48,564 nucleotides of DNA from an uncultured Acetatifactor sp. (GCA_934394665.1 CAKRRS010000014.1:1-48564); one strand, 5' to 3'; shown: positions 1 through 8,741, counted from the stretch's first letter. Numbers and translations: made by a program. The notes: generated by a model not told the origin, from the letters alone.

Positions 1-1044
1 AACTTACAGGAAGCAGTAAATGCTACCAATAAGTTCAAGGCACAGGAAGGCAGAGGTGAAGCACAGGTTGCTCTGGCTTATACGCTGGGTGATGCTTATA
101 CCCTGGAGTACTGGACCGGCATGGCTAAGAAGATCGAAGAGATGGGTGCAGATTCCATCTGTATCAAGGATATGGCCGGTCTGTTAGTACCTTATAAGGC
201 TGCTGAACTGATCAAGGCTATGAAGGAAGTTACCAAGCTTCCGATCCAGCTGCATACCCACTATACTTCCGGTGTTGCAAGCATGACTTACCTGAAGGCA
301 GTAGAGGCCGGTGTTGATGTCATCGATACCGCTATGAGCCCCTTCGCTATGGGTACTTCACAGCCTGCTACCGAGGTTATGGTTGAGACCTTCAAGGGAA
401 CCCCTTACGATACCGGTCTGGATCAGAACCTGTTGGCTGAGATCGCTGATTACTTCAGACCTTACAGAGATGAGTGCCTGGCTAACGGCCTGCTCAATCC
501 TAAGGTTATGGGTGTTGATATCAAGACGCTGCTGTATCAGGTACCCGGCGGTATGCTTTCCAACATGGTAAGCCAGCTGAAAGAGCAGAACGCAGAAGAC
601 AGATACTACGATGTATTGAAGGAAATCCCCAATGTTCGTAAGGATCTGGGTGAGCCTCCTCTGGTTACTCCTTCTTCACAGATCGTTGGTACCCAGTCTG
701 TATTTAACGTACTGCTCGGCGAGCGTTACAAGATGGCTACCAAGGAGACCAAGGCAGTGCTTCGTGGTGAGTACGGCCAGACCGTTAAGCCCATGAATCA
801 GGAAGTAATCGATAAGGTTATCCCCGGTGAGGAGAGAATCACCTGCCGTTACGCTGATCTGCTCGACAACGAGTTAGATAAGCTGGAAGCCGAGATGAAG
901 GAATGGAAACAGCAGGATGAGGACGTCTTAAGCTATGCTCTGTTCCCTCAGGTTGCTACCGACTTCTTCAAGTATCGTCAGGCACAGCAGGAAAAGGTTG
1001 ATATGACCCAGGCTGACACCAAGAACGGTGCATACCCTGTCTAA
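1..1044 (+). CDS. oadA: Biotin-dependent carboxyltransferase subunit (oxaloacetate decarboxylase alpha / pyruvate carboxylase subunit B type), 5'-truncated
   Basis: The open frame runs in from the left edge, so the start and about the first quarter of the protein are missing; 347 residues are visible. The HMGL-like TIM-barrel carboxyltransferase is recognised from SICIKDMAGLL, whose lysine is the carbamylated metal ligand in the transcarboxylase 5S family, and from LHTHYTSG, whose HxH pair are metal ligands. The conserved PYC/OADA C-terminal region follows. The protein ends in NGAYPV with no EAMKM biotin-carrier domain, so the biotinyl protein must be separate. It transfers CO2 between carboxybiotin and pyruvate/oxaloacetate. 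Codon use looks like that of a highly expressed gene. Whether it works as a Na+ pump decarboxylase or as a split pyruvate carboxylase cannot be decided without upstream genes. Confidence 0.9.
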   Translation, partial: NLQEAVNATNKFKAQEGRGEAQVALAYTLGDAYTLEYWTGMAKKIEEMGADSICIKDMAGLLVPYKAAELIKAMKEVTKLPIQLHTHYTSGVASMTYLKAVEAGVDVIDTAMSPFAMGTSQPATEVMVETFKGTPYDTGLDQNLLAEIADYFRPYRDECLANGLLNPKVMGVDIKTLLYQVPGGMLSNMVSQLKEQNAEDRYYDVLKEIPNVRKDLGEPPLVTPSSQIVGTQSVFNVLLGERYKMATKETKAVLRGEYGQTVKPMNQEVIDKVIPGEERITCRYADLLDNELDKLEAEMKEWKQQDEDVLSYALFPQVATDFFKYRQAQQEKVDMTQADTKNGAYPV

Positions 1045-1063
1045 ATAATTCGTCAATAAAAAG

Positions 1064-1099
1064 GTCGCACGGCTGCTTGCAGTCAGTGCGGCTTTTTTA
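1064..1099 (+). terminator. Rho-independent terminator of the carboxyltransferase gene
   Basis: A GTCGCAC/GTGCGGC stem with one G-U pair encloses an inner CTGC/GCAG helix and is followed by six T. It lies 20 bases after the stop codon and before the promoter of the next gene. Confidence 0.88.
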
Positions 1100-1107
1100 T
1101 TAGGCTC

Positions 1108-1149
1108 TTGACAAGAACCGGTCTCACCCACTAAAATAACAAGTGTTAT
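1108..1149 (+). promoter_or_regulatory. Promoter and candidate TetR-type operator
   Basis: A TTGACA -35 (1108-1113) and TAAAAT -10 (1132-1137) are separated by 18 bp. A perfect inverted repeat, ATAACA-AG-TGTTAT (1136-1149), overlaps the end of the -10 and the likely transcription start. This is the usual position for autorepression by a TetR-family protein, which is encoded directly downstream. The operator assignment is inference. Confidence 0.65.
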
Positions 1150-1197
1150 AAAAGAAAGAGTCGTTTGCTGTCCGATAACAGCGGAATGAGAGGGAAT

Positions 1198-1773
1198 ATG
1201 GCTCGCAAAGAGATGATCACAATTGATAAAATTCTGGATACGGCGTTTGCCATGACGAGGGAAGAAGGCTTTGCCAATGTGACTGCACGTAAAGTGGCGG
1301 CCAGGGCAGGGTGTTCTACACAGCCGATTTTCCGGGTATATAAGAATATGGAAGAATTGTGGGATGCGGTCTATGAAAGAGCCGCAAAGTATTTCCTGGA
1401 TTATTACAGCCTGTATCCACGTACCGGCAAGACACCGTTTGCTAACTTAGGGATGGCATACATAGCCTTTGCCAGAGATGAGAGACATTTGTTTGAACTG
1501 CTTTTTGTCTCTGACAATCAGGGAAGCAGGCATAAGACGAAAAGTATGTATGAAATTTTAAACGGAGATGCCGGGAATGTGGTATATGAGATCAATCTTG
1601 CCCGTGTGGCCGGCTGCCCCGACCCCGGGGATCTGTTTATGAAGATGTGGATCTTTATCCATGGAGCGGCATGCATGTCCCTGACCGGAGATTATGATCT
1701 GACGGATCTACAGACGACGGAGCTTTTGGAACATGCTTATCATGCTTTTTACAATGAGACAACGCGAGGTTAA
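1198..1773 (+). CDS. TetR/AcrR family transcriptional regulator
   Basis: About 191 residues from the ATG at 1198. The N-terminal TetR DNA-binding domain is recognisable: a first helix (TIDKILDTAFAMTREEGF), then the helix-turn-helix around ARKVAARAGCSTQPIFRVYKNMEEL. The C-terminal two thirds is helical ligand-binding sequence without an assignable ligand. An in-frame TTG at 1165 and an ATG at 1186 would extend it by 11 or 4 residues; I prefer 1198 because GAGAGGG precedes it, although the spacing is short. An inverted repeat over its own promoter suggests autorepression. The RpiR-family gene starts 5 bases after the stop, so the two regulators are probably cotranscribed. Confidence 0.88.
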   Translation: MARKEMITIDKILDTAFAMTREEGFANVTARKVAARAGCSTQPIFRVYKNMEELWDAVYERAAKYFLDYYSLYPRTGKTPFANLGMAYIAFARDERHLFELLFVSDNQGSRHKTKSMYEILNGDAGNVVYEINLARVAGCPDPGDLFMKMWIFIHGAACMSLTGDYDLTDLQTTELLEHAYHAFYNETTRG

Positions 1774-1778
1774 AGTCA

Positions 1779-2708
1779 GTGGCAGAATATGATGTTTTTA
1801 CCCGTATCAATGAACGTTATGCAAAGATGAGCAAGGGGCATAAGGCCATTGCGGATTATATATTGAATCATTTTGACCAGGCCGTTTTTATGACGGCAGC
1901 TAAGCTGGGCGAGACGCTTGGAATCAGTGAATCCACAGTCGTGAGATTCGCTGCGGGAATTGGATATGACGGTTACCCGGAGTTCCAGAAGGCATTGGAG
2001 AGCTGCGTCAGAGGAAAATTAAACGGCATTCAGAAAATAGATGCCAAATACGGTAGAAGTTCACAGTCAGAGATCCTGACCTCTGTCCTTACGGCAGATA
2101 TCGAGAAGATCCAGGATACCATAGATAATCTGGATTCTGCCGCTTTTGAGTCTGCGGTTGCTACCATATTGGAGGCGGAAAATATCTATATCATGGGGCT
2201 TCGCAGTAATGAACCGCTGGCGGCTTTTCTACATTTTTACCTGAATATGATTCGTGGAAAAGTATTTTTGCTGAATACCACAAGCGTCAGCGAGACCTTT
2301 GAACAGATGATCCATATCGGTCCGAAGGATTGCTTTATCGGGATCAGTTTTCCGAGATATTCTATGCGTACGCTAAAGGCCATGGAGTTTGCCAATGACA
2401 GAAATGCCAAGGTGATCGCCATTACCGACAGCATTCATTCCCCCATGAATCTGTATTCTTCCTGCAATCTGTTAGCAAGAAGCGATATGGTGTCGGTGGT
2501 GGATTCCCTGGTGGCACCCTTAAGTGTCATCAATGCACTGGTAGTGGCATTGTGCCTGAAATGTCCCGAGCAGGTACGTAAGAATCTGGAGACACTGGAA
2601 GAGACCTGGAACAATTATCAGGTGTACCTGAATGATGAAATAGATTTTATCGATGATGAACCTATGCTGGATTATTCTCTGCGCCGCAAAGATGCAAATA
2701 ACTTATAA
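1779..2708 (+). CDS. MurR/RpiR family transcriptional regulator (HTH + SIS)
   Basis: 309 residues, the usual family length, from a GTG start 5 bases after the TetR gene, with GCGAGG upstream. Residues 1-75 form the RpiR helix-turn-helix domain (LGISESTVVRFAAGIGYDGYPEF). Residues about 125-260 form a SIS domain, which in this family binds a phosphosugar or amino-sugar phosphate effector. Such regulators control sugar-phosphate or amino-sugar catabolism, but no sugar pathway lies next to it, so the regulon is unknown. A long C-terminal tail rich in acidic residues follows the SIS domain. The downstream flavoprotein gene may be in the same transcript. Confidence 0.9.
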   Translation: MAEYDVFTRINERYAKMSKGHKAIADYILNHFDQAVFMTAAKLGETLGISESTVVRFAAGIGYDGYPEFQKALESCVRGKLNGIQKIDAKYGRSSQSEILTSVLTADIEKIQDTIDNLDSAAFESAVATILEAENIYIMGLRSNEPLAAFLHFYLNMIRGKVFLLNTTSVSETFEQMIHIGPKDCFIGISFPRYSMRTLKAMEFANDRNAKVIAITDSIHSPMNLYSSCNLLARSDMVSVVDSLVAPLSVINALVVALCLKCPEQVRKNLETLEETWNNYQVYLNDEIDFIDDEPMLDYSLRRKDANNL

Positions 2709-2760
2709 CATACGCAGAAGTGATCCCCATGCATATGAGAGAGGTAAGACAAAGGAAACT

Positions 2761-4023
2761 ATGAGTGATGTAATCGTGGTCGGCGGCGGTGCTGCCGGCA
2801 TGATGGCTGCCATTGCCGCAGCCGCAAAGGGGCATAAAGTAACCCTTTTGGAAAAGAATGAAAAGCTTGGGAAAAAACTGTTTATTACAGGAAAGGGACG
2901 CTGCAATGTGACCAATGCAGCAGATATGGATGTGCTGTTCCAGAATGTCTGCACCAATGAAAAATTCTTGTATAGTGCTTTTTACAGCTTTGATAATGCA
3001 CAGGTATGCACCCTTTTAGAACAGGCAGGATGTCCGCTGAAGACAGAGCGTGGGGATCGTGTATTCCCGGTGTCGGATCATTCTTCGGATGTGATCGCGG
3101 CTTTGCAGAGAGAATTACGTAAATATCAGGTAGATGTCTGCCTGCATACAGAAGTGAAAAAGATATTGACCAAAGAAACGAACGGTAATACTGTTTTTTG
3201 TGGTGTGGAATGCACAGATCATAAGAAACTGATAGCGGACGACTGTATTGTGTGCACAGGCGGCTGCTCCTATGCCGGCACCGGTTCTACCGGAGACGGC
3301 TATCGGTTCGCGGAAGAGACGGGACATAAGGTGACGGAGCGCAAGCCTGCACTGGTGCCGTTGGAGATCGGGGAAGCCTGGTGCAGGGAACTGATGGGAT
3401 TATCCTTAAAAAATGTAACGGTGCGTCTGCAATGTGGGAAGAAAATATGGTATGAAGGCTTTGGTGAGATGCTGTTTACCCATTTCGGTGTCAGCGGTCC
3501 GTTGATCTTATCGGCCAGCAGCTTTTATGCAAAATGTGCTTCACAAAAGTCTAAAAAGAATGCGGACGAAGAAGTAAAACTGTATCTGGATCTGAAACCG
3601 GCACTGACACCGGAACAACTGGACAAGCGCCTGCTCAGGGATTTTGAAGAAGCGAAGAACAAACAGTTTAAAAATGCACTGGATCACCTGTTTCCGACAA
3701 AGCTGATTCCTGTTATGATAGAATTGTCCGGAATCTCTCCGGAAAAGAAAGTCAACGAGATCAGCAGGGAAGAGAGAAAAGCATTCGGCGCATTGATCAA
3801 GGCACTTCCCATGACCGTTACCGGAACGAGATCATTTGCGGAGGCAATCATTACACAGGGTGGCGTTTCCGTTAAAGAGATCAATCCTTCGACGATGGAA
3901 TCAAAGTATGTAAAGCACCTGTATTTTGCAGGAGAAGTCCTTGATCTGGATGCCATGACCGGCGGATTCAACTTACAGATTGCCTGGTCGACGGGACATT
4001 TGGCAGGGGACAGTATACAGTGA
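2761..4023 (+). CDS. NAD(P)/FAD-dependent oxidoreductase, BaiN/YhiN (HI0933) family
   Basis: 420 residues from the ATG at 2761, preceded by AAAGGA. The frame is open further upstream, but those codons overlap the RpiR gene and lack a ribosome binding site. The Rossmann FAD-binding loop GGGAAG is at residues 8-13, TGKGRCNVTN at about 43-52 is a family signature, and the C-terminal FAD-contacting stretch is GEVLDLDAMTGGFN. It is a soluble flavoprotein. Members include bile-acid-modifying BaiN, but most have no defined substrate, and nothing here suggests a bai operon. It is followed 40 bases later by cmk, a common clostridial neighbourhood for this family. Confidence 0.9.
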   Translation: MSDVIVVGGGAAGMMAAIAAAAKGHKVTLLEKNEKLGKKLFITGKGRCNVTNAADMDVLFQNVCTNEKFLYSAFYSFDNAQVCTLLEQAGCPLKTERGDRVFPVSDHSSDVIAALQRELRKYQVDVCLHTEVKKILTKETNGNTVFCGVECTDHKKLIADDCIVCTGGCSYAGTGSTGDGYRFAEETGHKVTERKPALVPLEIGEAWCRELMGLSLKNVTVRLQCGKKIWYEGFGEMLFTHFGVSGPLILSASSFYAKCASQKSKKNADEEVKLYLDLKPALTPEQLDKRLLRDFEEAKNKQFKNALDHLFPTKLIPVMIELSGISPEKKVNEISREERKAFGALIKALPMTVTGTRSFAEAIITQGGVSVKEINPSTMESKYVKHLYFAGEVLDLDAMTGGFNLQIAWSTGHLAGDSIQ

Positions 4024-4063
4024 GAAAACAGAGAAACAATAAAATAGAAAAGAGGACAAAATT

Positions 4064-4720
4064 ATGAGTTTTAATGTGGCAATTGACGGACCTGCCGGAG
4101 CGGGAAAAAGTACGATCGCAAGAGCAGTGGCTAAGAAAAAGGGCTTTATCTATGTGGATACCGGTGCAATGTACCGTGCGATGGCATTGTTTATGATAAG
4201 AGAAGGTGTAAATCCCACAGATGCGGCAGCAATTTCCGAAAAATGCAAACAGGCGGATATTACGATCAAGTATGAGGACGGGGAACAGGTCGTTCTGCTA
4301 AACGGTGAGAATGTCAATGCCTATCTGCGTACCGAAGAGGTGGGAAATATGGCATCTACTACCAGCGCCCAGCCGGCAGTGCGCACCAAACTGGTAGAAT
4401 TGCAGCAGGCACTGGCAGCAAAAAGCGATGTTATCATGGATGGCAGAGATATCGGTACCGTAGTACTTCCCAATGCACAGGTAAAGATTTATCTGACGGC
4501 AAGCAGTACGGTCAGAGCAAAAAGAAGATATGAAGAATTGACTGCAAAGGGTGAAAAGTGTGATCTTGATAAGATCCGTCAGGATATTGAGGACAGAGAT
4601 TACAAAGATATGCACAGAGAGACTTCTCCGTTGAAACAGGCAGCCGATGCGGTCCTTGTAGATACTTCCGACATGACAATTGGGCAGGTGATCGACCGTA
4701 TTGTGGAACTGATCGGCTGA
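4064..4720 (+). CDS. cmk: (d)CMP kinase
   Basis: 218 residues with AGAGGA upstream of the ATG. The P-loop GPAGAGKS is at residues 9-16, DTGAMYRA is the nucleoside-monophosphate-binding start of the family, and DGRDIGTVV is the conserved CMP-contacting segment. The enzyme phosphorylates CMP and dCMP with ATP in pyrimidine nucleotide recycling. Full length. It sits 14 bases upstream of ispH in a cmk-ispH-rpsA block; this order is common in Clostridia and suggests a single transcript. Confidence 0.97.
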   Translation: MSFNVAIDGPAGAGKSTIARAVAKKKGFIYVDTGAMYRAMALFMIREGVNPTDAAAISEKCKQADITIKYEDGEQVVLLNGENVNAYLRTEEVGNMASTTSAQPAVRTKLVELQQALAAKSDVIMDGRDIGTVVLPNAQVKIYLTASSTVRAKRRYEELTAKGEKCDLDKIRQDIEDRDYKDMHRETSPLKQAADAVLVDTSDMTIGQVIDRIVELIG

Positions 4721-4734
4721 GTGGGAGACAAAAT

Positions 4735-5622
4735 ATGGAAGTGAGACTGGCAGACTGCGCGGGATTTTGCTTTGGCGTAAAACGAGCAGTGGATACCGTG
4801 TATGAACAATTGAAAAATGGGAAGACTATCTATACCTATGGTCCAATCGTGCACAATGAAGAGGTCGTGCGGGAGCTGGCCGAAAAGGGTGTCAGGGTAT
4901 TGGAGAACAAAGAGGAACTGATACAGCTTAAGTGCCCCGAAAATACAAAAGGCTCAGGAGAAAAGGCGGAAGTGCCGACAGTGATCATAAGAGCACACGG
5001 CGTAGCCCGGGAAATCTATGAAATCATGAAGAAAAACGGCGTGGAGTGCATCGATGCCACCTGCCCGTTCGTAAAAAAGATTCATCGTATTGTGGAGCAA
5101 AAGAGCGAAGAAGGGTATCATGTGATTGTCGTCGGAGACCCGAAGCACCCGGAGGTGGAAGGAATCGTCGGGTGGTGCAGCGGTCCCGTTACCGTGCTGG
5201 AGACACCCGAACAGGCAGACACGTTTGTGAAAAAAGAAGGGGAAAAACTCTGTATTGTTTCGCAGACGACATATAACTACAATAAATTTCAATATATAGT
5301 TGAAATTTTTGAAAAAAAAGGTTACAATGATAGTGTTGTGAACACTATCTGTAATGCTACAGAGGAACGACAGCGATCGGCAAAGGCCATTGCAGCGGAA
5401 GCTGACGTTATGATTGTGATAGGAGGAAAGCACAGTTCCAACAGCAGAAAGCTATACGAAATCTGCCAAAGGGAATGTGAGCACACCTATTTTATACAGA
5501 CACTGGATGACTTGCATTTAGATCTACCTAAAGCTGTTCGACTAGTGGGTATTACCGCGGGGGCTTCCACCCCAAACAAATTAATTGAGGAGGTTCAAAA
5601 TTATGTCAGAATTAACTTTTGA
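4735..5622 (+). CDS. ispH: 4-hydroxy-3-methylbut-2-enyl diphosphate reductase
   Basis: 295 residues, typical of stand-alone IspH. The three iron-sulfur cysteines are visible at about C12 (GFCFGV), C110 (DATCPFV) and C206 (NTICNATEERQ). The HPEVEG motif with its catalytic Glu and the substrate-contacting AHG and QTT segments are also present. It makes IPP and DMAPP in the last step of the MEP isoprenoid pathway, fed by a [4Fe-4S] cluster and reduced ferredoxin or flavodoxin. The last 20 bases overlap the start of rpsA in another frame; in many relatives the two are one fused polypeptide. Confidence 0.97.
   Translation: MEVRLADCAGFCFGVKRAVDTVYEQLKNGKTIYTYGPIVHNEEVVRELAEKGVRVLENKEELIQLKCPENTKGSGEKAEVPTVIIRAHGVAREIYEIMKKNGVECIDATCPFVKKIHRIVEQKSEEGYHVIVVGDPKHPEVEGIVGWCSGPVTVLETPEQADTFVKKEGEKLCIVSQTTYNYNKFQYIVEIFEKKGYNDSVVNTICNATEERQRSAKAIAAEADVMIVIGGKHSSNSRKLYEICQRECEHTYFIQTLDDLHLDLPKAVRLVGITAGASTPNKLIEEVQNYVRINF
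5587..5593 (+). promoter_or_regulatory. Shine-Dalgarno of rpsA embedded in the ispH coding region
   Basis: GAGGAGG ends 9 bases before the ATG at 5603, inside the last codons of ispH. It decides the rpsA start: an upstream in-frame TTG at 5585 would place this site inside the protein. It also implies that rpsA is translated by its own strong initiation or by coupling to ispH termination. Confidence 0.8.
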
Positions 5623-6751
5623 ACAAATGCTGGAAGAATCATTAAAGACAATACATGCAGGAGAGGTAGTCGAAGGTACAGTCATCGATGTGAAACCGGA
5701 AGAGATCATTCTGAACATCGGATACAAGTCTGACGGTATTCTTACCAAGAACGAATACACCAACGACTCCAGCGTGGATCTTACCACGGTTGCCAAGGTC
5801 GGTGACACCATGGAAGTCAAGGTTCTGAAAGTAAACGATGGTGAGGGACAGGTTCTCCTTACTTATAAGCGTCTTGCTGCTGACAGAGGCAACAAGAGAA
5901 TCGAAGAAGCATATAACAACCACGAGGTTCTGAAGGCTACCGTTTCCCAGGTACTGGACGGCGGTTTGAGCGTAATCGTGGACGAAGTAAGAATCTTCAT
6001 TCCCGCAAGTCTGGTATCCGATACTTATGAGAAGGATCTGACCAAATATGCAGGACAGGAGATTGAATTCGTTATCAGCGAGTACAATCCTAAGAGAAGA
6101 AGATACATCGGTGACCGCAAGCAGCTCATCGTAGCCAAGAAGGCTGAACTGCAGAAGGAACTCTTTGAGAGAATCAAAGAGGGCGATATCGTAGAAGGCG
6201 TTGTTAAGAATGTAACCGATTTCGGTGCATTTATCGATCTGGGCGGCGCAGACGGTCTGCTTCACATCTCCGAGATGTCCTGGGGCAGAGTAGAGCATCC
6301 CAAGAAGGTATTCAAGGTTGGTGACAAGCTGAAAGTCCTGATCAAAGAGATCAACGGCAACAAGATTGCACTGTCCCTGAAGTTTGACGATGCAAATCCC
6401 TGGAAGGATGCAGCCAAGAAGTACGCAGTGGGCAATGTAGTAACCGGTAAGGTTGCAAGAATGACTGATTTCGGTGCATTCGTAGAGTTAGAGCCCGGTG
6501 TAGACGCATTGCTTCATGTATCCCAGATTGCAAAAGAACATATTGAGAAACCCTCCGATGTACTGAGCGTTGGCGAAGAAGTAACTGCTAAGGTTGTAGA
6601 TTTCAATGAGGCAGATCATAAGATTTCCCTGAGTGTAAAAGCTCTGACCGCTCCCGAACCCGCTGAGGCAGAGGAAGAGTCCGATGCAGACGTTGTATCT
6701 GTTGATATCGACGCTGTAATCGCTGCAGAAGCTGAGAACACTGAGGAATAA
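5603..6751 (+). CDS. rpsA: 30S ribosomal protein S1 homologue (four S1 domains)
   Basis: 382 residues from the ATG at 5603. Four S1/OB-fold repeats are visible at about residues 20-90, 105-170, 190-258 and 275-345; the third and fourth have the clearest TDFGAF and LLHVSQI/LLHISEM signatures. This is the four-domain S1 form of Firmicutes, shorter than the six-domain E. coli protein. It helps mRNA binding on the 30S subunit, although in low-GC Gram-positives S1 is less essential than in enterobacteria. The tail (after about 350) is acidic and Ala/Glu rich. Codon use is strongly biased, as expected for a translation gene. It overlaps ispH by 20 bases. Confidence 0.94.
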   Translation: MSELTFEQMLEESLKTIHAGEVVEGTVIDVKPEEIILNIGYKSDGILTKNEYTNDSSVDLTTVAKVGDTMEVKVLKVNDGEGQVLLTYKRLAADRGNKRIEEAYNNHEVLKATVSQVLDGGLSVIVDEVRIFIPASLVSDTYEKDLTKYAGQEIEFVISEYNPKRRRYIGDRKQLIVAKKAELQKELFERIKEGDIVEGVVKNVTDFGAFIDLGGADGLLHISEMSWGRVEHPKKVFKVGDKLKVLIKEINGNKIALSLKFDDANPWKDAAKKYAVGNVVTGKVARMTDFGAFVELEPGVDALLHVSQIAKEHIEKPSDVLSVGEEVTAKVVDFNEADHKISLSVKALTAPEPAEAEEESDADVVSVDIDAVIAAEAENTEE

Positions 6752-6775
6752 TCAACCGTTAGGTGGTAGATATTC

Positions 6776-7558
6776 GTGATATACGATTATGAGTACTTTA
6801 AAAGAGAGATCTATTCTCTGACTACGATCGATCTGAATGCTTACAAAGAGAAGCAGATGAAGCGGCGTATCGATACACTGATTGCAAAACATAAGATCGT
6901 AGGTTATGACAAGTATGTACAGGCACTGAAGACGGATAAAGTACTTTTTGAGGAGTTTGTAGGTTATATTACCATCAATGTCTCAGAATTCTACCGCAAT
7001 CCGGAACAGTGGAAATATCTGGAAGAGACCGTGATCCCGGAACTCATCAAGCGCTTCGGCAAGAACCTGAAGGTTTGGAGCGCAGCATGTTCCACGGGAG
7101 ATGAGCCTTACTCGTTAGTAATGGCTCTTTCGCGGCATATTCCTTTACAGCAGATACACATCTATGCTACGGATCTGGACAAACAGGTCATTGCAAAAGC
7201 AAAGACCGGATTGTACGGAGAGAAAAGTATCGAAGGTGTACCGGAGGATCTGAAGAGAAAATATTTCACGAAAATAGGACCCTCTTACAAGATCGCAGAT
7301 GAGATCAAAGCAAGAGTTGATTTCCATCAGCATAATTTATTGAAGGATGTTTATCCTACCGACTGTGATCTGATTGTGTGCAGAAATGTACTGATTTATT
7401 TTACGGAGGAAGCAAAGGATGAAGTATTCCGGAAATATTATCAGTCTCTGGCCAAGGGTGGTATGCTGTTCATCGGTAGTACGGAACAGATTATGAATTA
7501 CCGTGAGATCGGTTTTGAGAGAAAGAGTTCTTTCTACTATGTGAAACCGGTGCAATAA
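6776..7558 (+). CDS. cheR: CheR-family protein-glutamate O-methyltransferase
   Basis: 260 residues from a GTG start with AGGTGG upstream, 24 bases after rpsA. The N-terminal helical CheR domain is followed by TINVSEFYRN and by the SAM-binding methyltransferase fold: WSAACSTGDEPYS, then ATDLD, then CRNVLIYF. It methylates glutamates on chemoreceptors using S-adenosylmethionine, which sets adaptation in chemotaxis. No other chemotaxis or flagellar gene is nearby, so it is an orphan here. Its placement after rpsA suggests cotranscription with a housekeeping block. Confidence 0.93.
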   Translation: MIYDYEYFKREIYSLTTIDLNAYKEKQMKRRIDTLIAKHKIVGYDKYVQALKTDKVLFEEFVGYITINVSEFYRNPEQWKYLEETVIPELIKRFGKNLKVWSAACSTGDEPYSLVMALSRHIPLQQIHIYATDLDKQVIAKAKTGLYGEKSIEGVPEDLKRKYFTKIGPSYKIADEIKARVDFHQHNLLKDVYPTDCDLIVCRNVLIYFTEEAKDEVFRKYYQSLAKGGMLFIGSTEQIMNYREIGFERKSSFYYVKPVQ

Positions 7559-7580
7559 TTTAATAAGGAAGCAATAATAA

Positions 7581-7611
7581 GAGAGGAAAGCGGTTTGCTT
7601 TCCTCTCTTTT
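7581..7611 (+). terminator. Terminator at the end of the cmk-ispH-rpsA-cheR block
   Basis: A perfect 11-bp stem, GAGAGGAAAGC/GCTTTCCTCTC, with a 5-base loop and then TTTT. It lies between the convergent cheR and exonuclease genes. The opposite strand has only a broken T run, so it works best for the plus strand. Confidence 0.9.
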
Positions 7612-7634
7612 AATAAGTTAATAAGTAAATGCAA

Positions 7635-8741
7635 TTAATAAGTAGATGCAATCATGGATAATACGTGATTGGCATACCGGGTGAATCCTTCCCGGTTCTT
7701 TTTCATTTCATCTGTAAGTTCAAAGAACAATTCTTTGCTCTTATAATCTCTTTTGAAGAACGGTGTAAACAGTATCTCCCATTGCGGCAGATAGCAGGAG
7801 AACTTCCGGGTGTAACAGTTTGCTGCGGAAGCCTGAAGCCTGTGTTCCTTGTCGACAAAACCCGCTACGGATTTATGCAGTGCCACATCCTCGGTGGGCA
7901 GGTAGTAATAGTCCTTGTAGTTGGAATAGAAATATTTCAATTCTTCCTCATAGATAGGAACCTTTAAAGTTGCTGTTTCACCATCTCCGCGGAAATAACA
8001 GTTTGCCGCAGAAGCAGTTACCGGCTTGGGCAAGGGAGTGGGAATCTGCAGGGTGATCAGTAATTCTTTGCGCTGTGCACCGTTGATATCTTTGTAATAA
8101 TTGGCCTGTACTTTTCTGGCTTTGACACAGTTCTCATTGAACAGATCATAGTAAGCCAGAATCGGAAGTACCTCCAACATTCCTTTCAGATCGTCCGCAT
8201 TGTGCAGAAACAGAGCTTTTTCGGTGAATTCGGAAGGATTTTTCACATAATCGTGATACAGTCCGATCAGTTCACCGCCGGAGAATACATCCGTGCGTGC
8301 AATTCCCAGATACTGTTCCAACGTTTTCTGCTTGCAGTTCGGTAGCTTTAAGAAGAACTTATAGGGAGAGATCCGGCGGTAAATATCAATTCCCTGAAAG
8401 CCGTCGAAGGAAAAAGGAAGCTTTAGCTGAGCGCATTTCTGCGTGATAAATGGGAGATCGAAATTGTTGCCGTTAAAATGTACCAGATAGCGGTAATCCC
8501 TGGAAAAGTCAAAAAATGCAGTAAGAATGTCTCCTTCCTGGGAATAGTTGTCTGCCATCCACTGGATCGTCCGCCATTTGCCGGCCTGATAGTAGGCACA
8601 GCCGATCATATATAGATAAGAAGTGCGGGATGTGAATCCCGTGGTCTCAATATCGAGAAAAAGTATCTGTTCCAGAGGTGCCAGCTGATCCAAGGGATAG
8701 GAGATCGCAAAATTCTCCAGAGTCTCTTCTGATTTTTTCAT
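7635..8741 (-). CDS. YprB-like ribonuclease H-fold exonuclease
   Basis: 368 residues, with AAAGAGG before the ATG. A DEDD-type 3'-5' exonuclease core is visible: DIETTG at residues 30-35, HFNGNNFDLPF, and HNADDLKGM as the third motif. This matches the YprB/COG3359 family, predicted metal-dependent exonucleases with no firmly established substrate. The C-terminal third (after about 220) has no motif I recognise. It is divergent from rnfC across a 166-base regulatory region. Confidence 0.85.
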   Translation of the reverse strand: MKKSEETLENFAISYPLDQLAPLEQILFLDIETTGFTSRTSYLYMIGCAYYQAGKWRTIQWMADNYSQEGDILTAFFDFSRDYRYLVHFNGNNFDLPFITQKCAQLKLPFSFDGFQGIDIYRRISPYKFFLKLPNCKQKTLEQYLGIARTDVFSGGELIGLYHDYVKNPSEFTEKALFLHNADDLKGMLEVLPILAYYDLFNENCVKARKVQANYYKDINGAQRKELLITLQIPTPLPKPVTASAANCYFRGDGETATLKVPIYEEELKYFYSNYKDYYYLPTEDVALHKSVAGFVDKEHRLQASAANCYTRKFSCYLPQWEILFTPFFKRDYKSKELFFELTDEMKKNREGFTRYANHVLSMIASTY

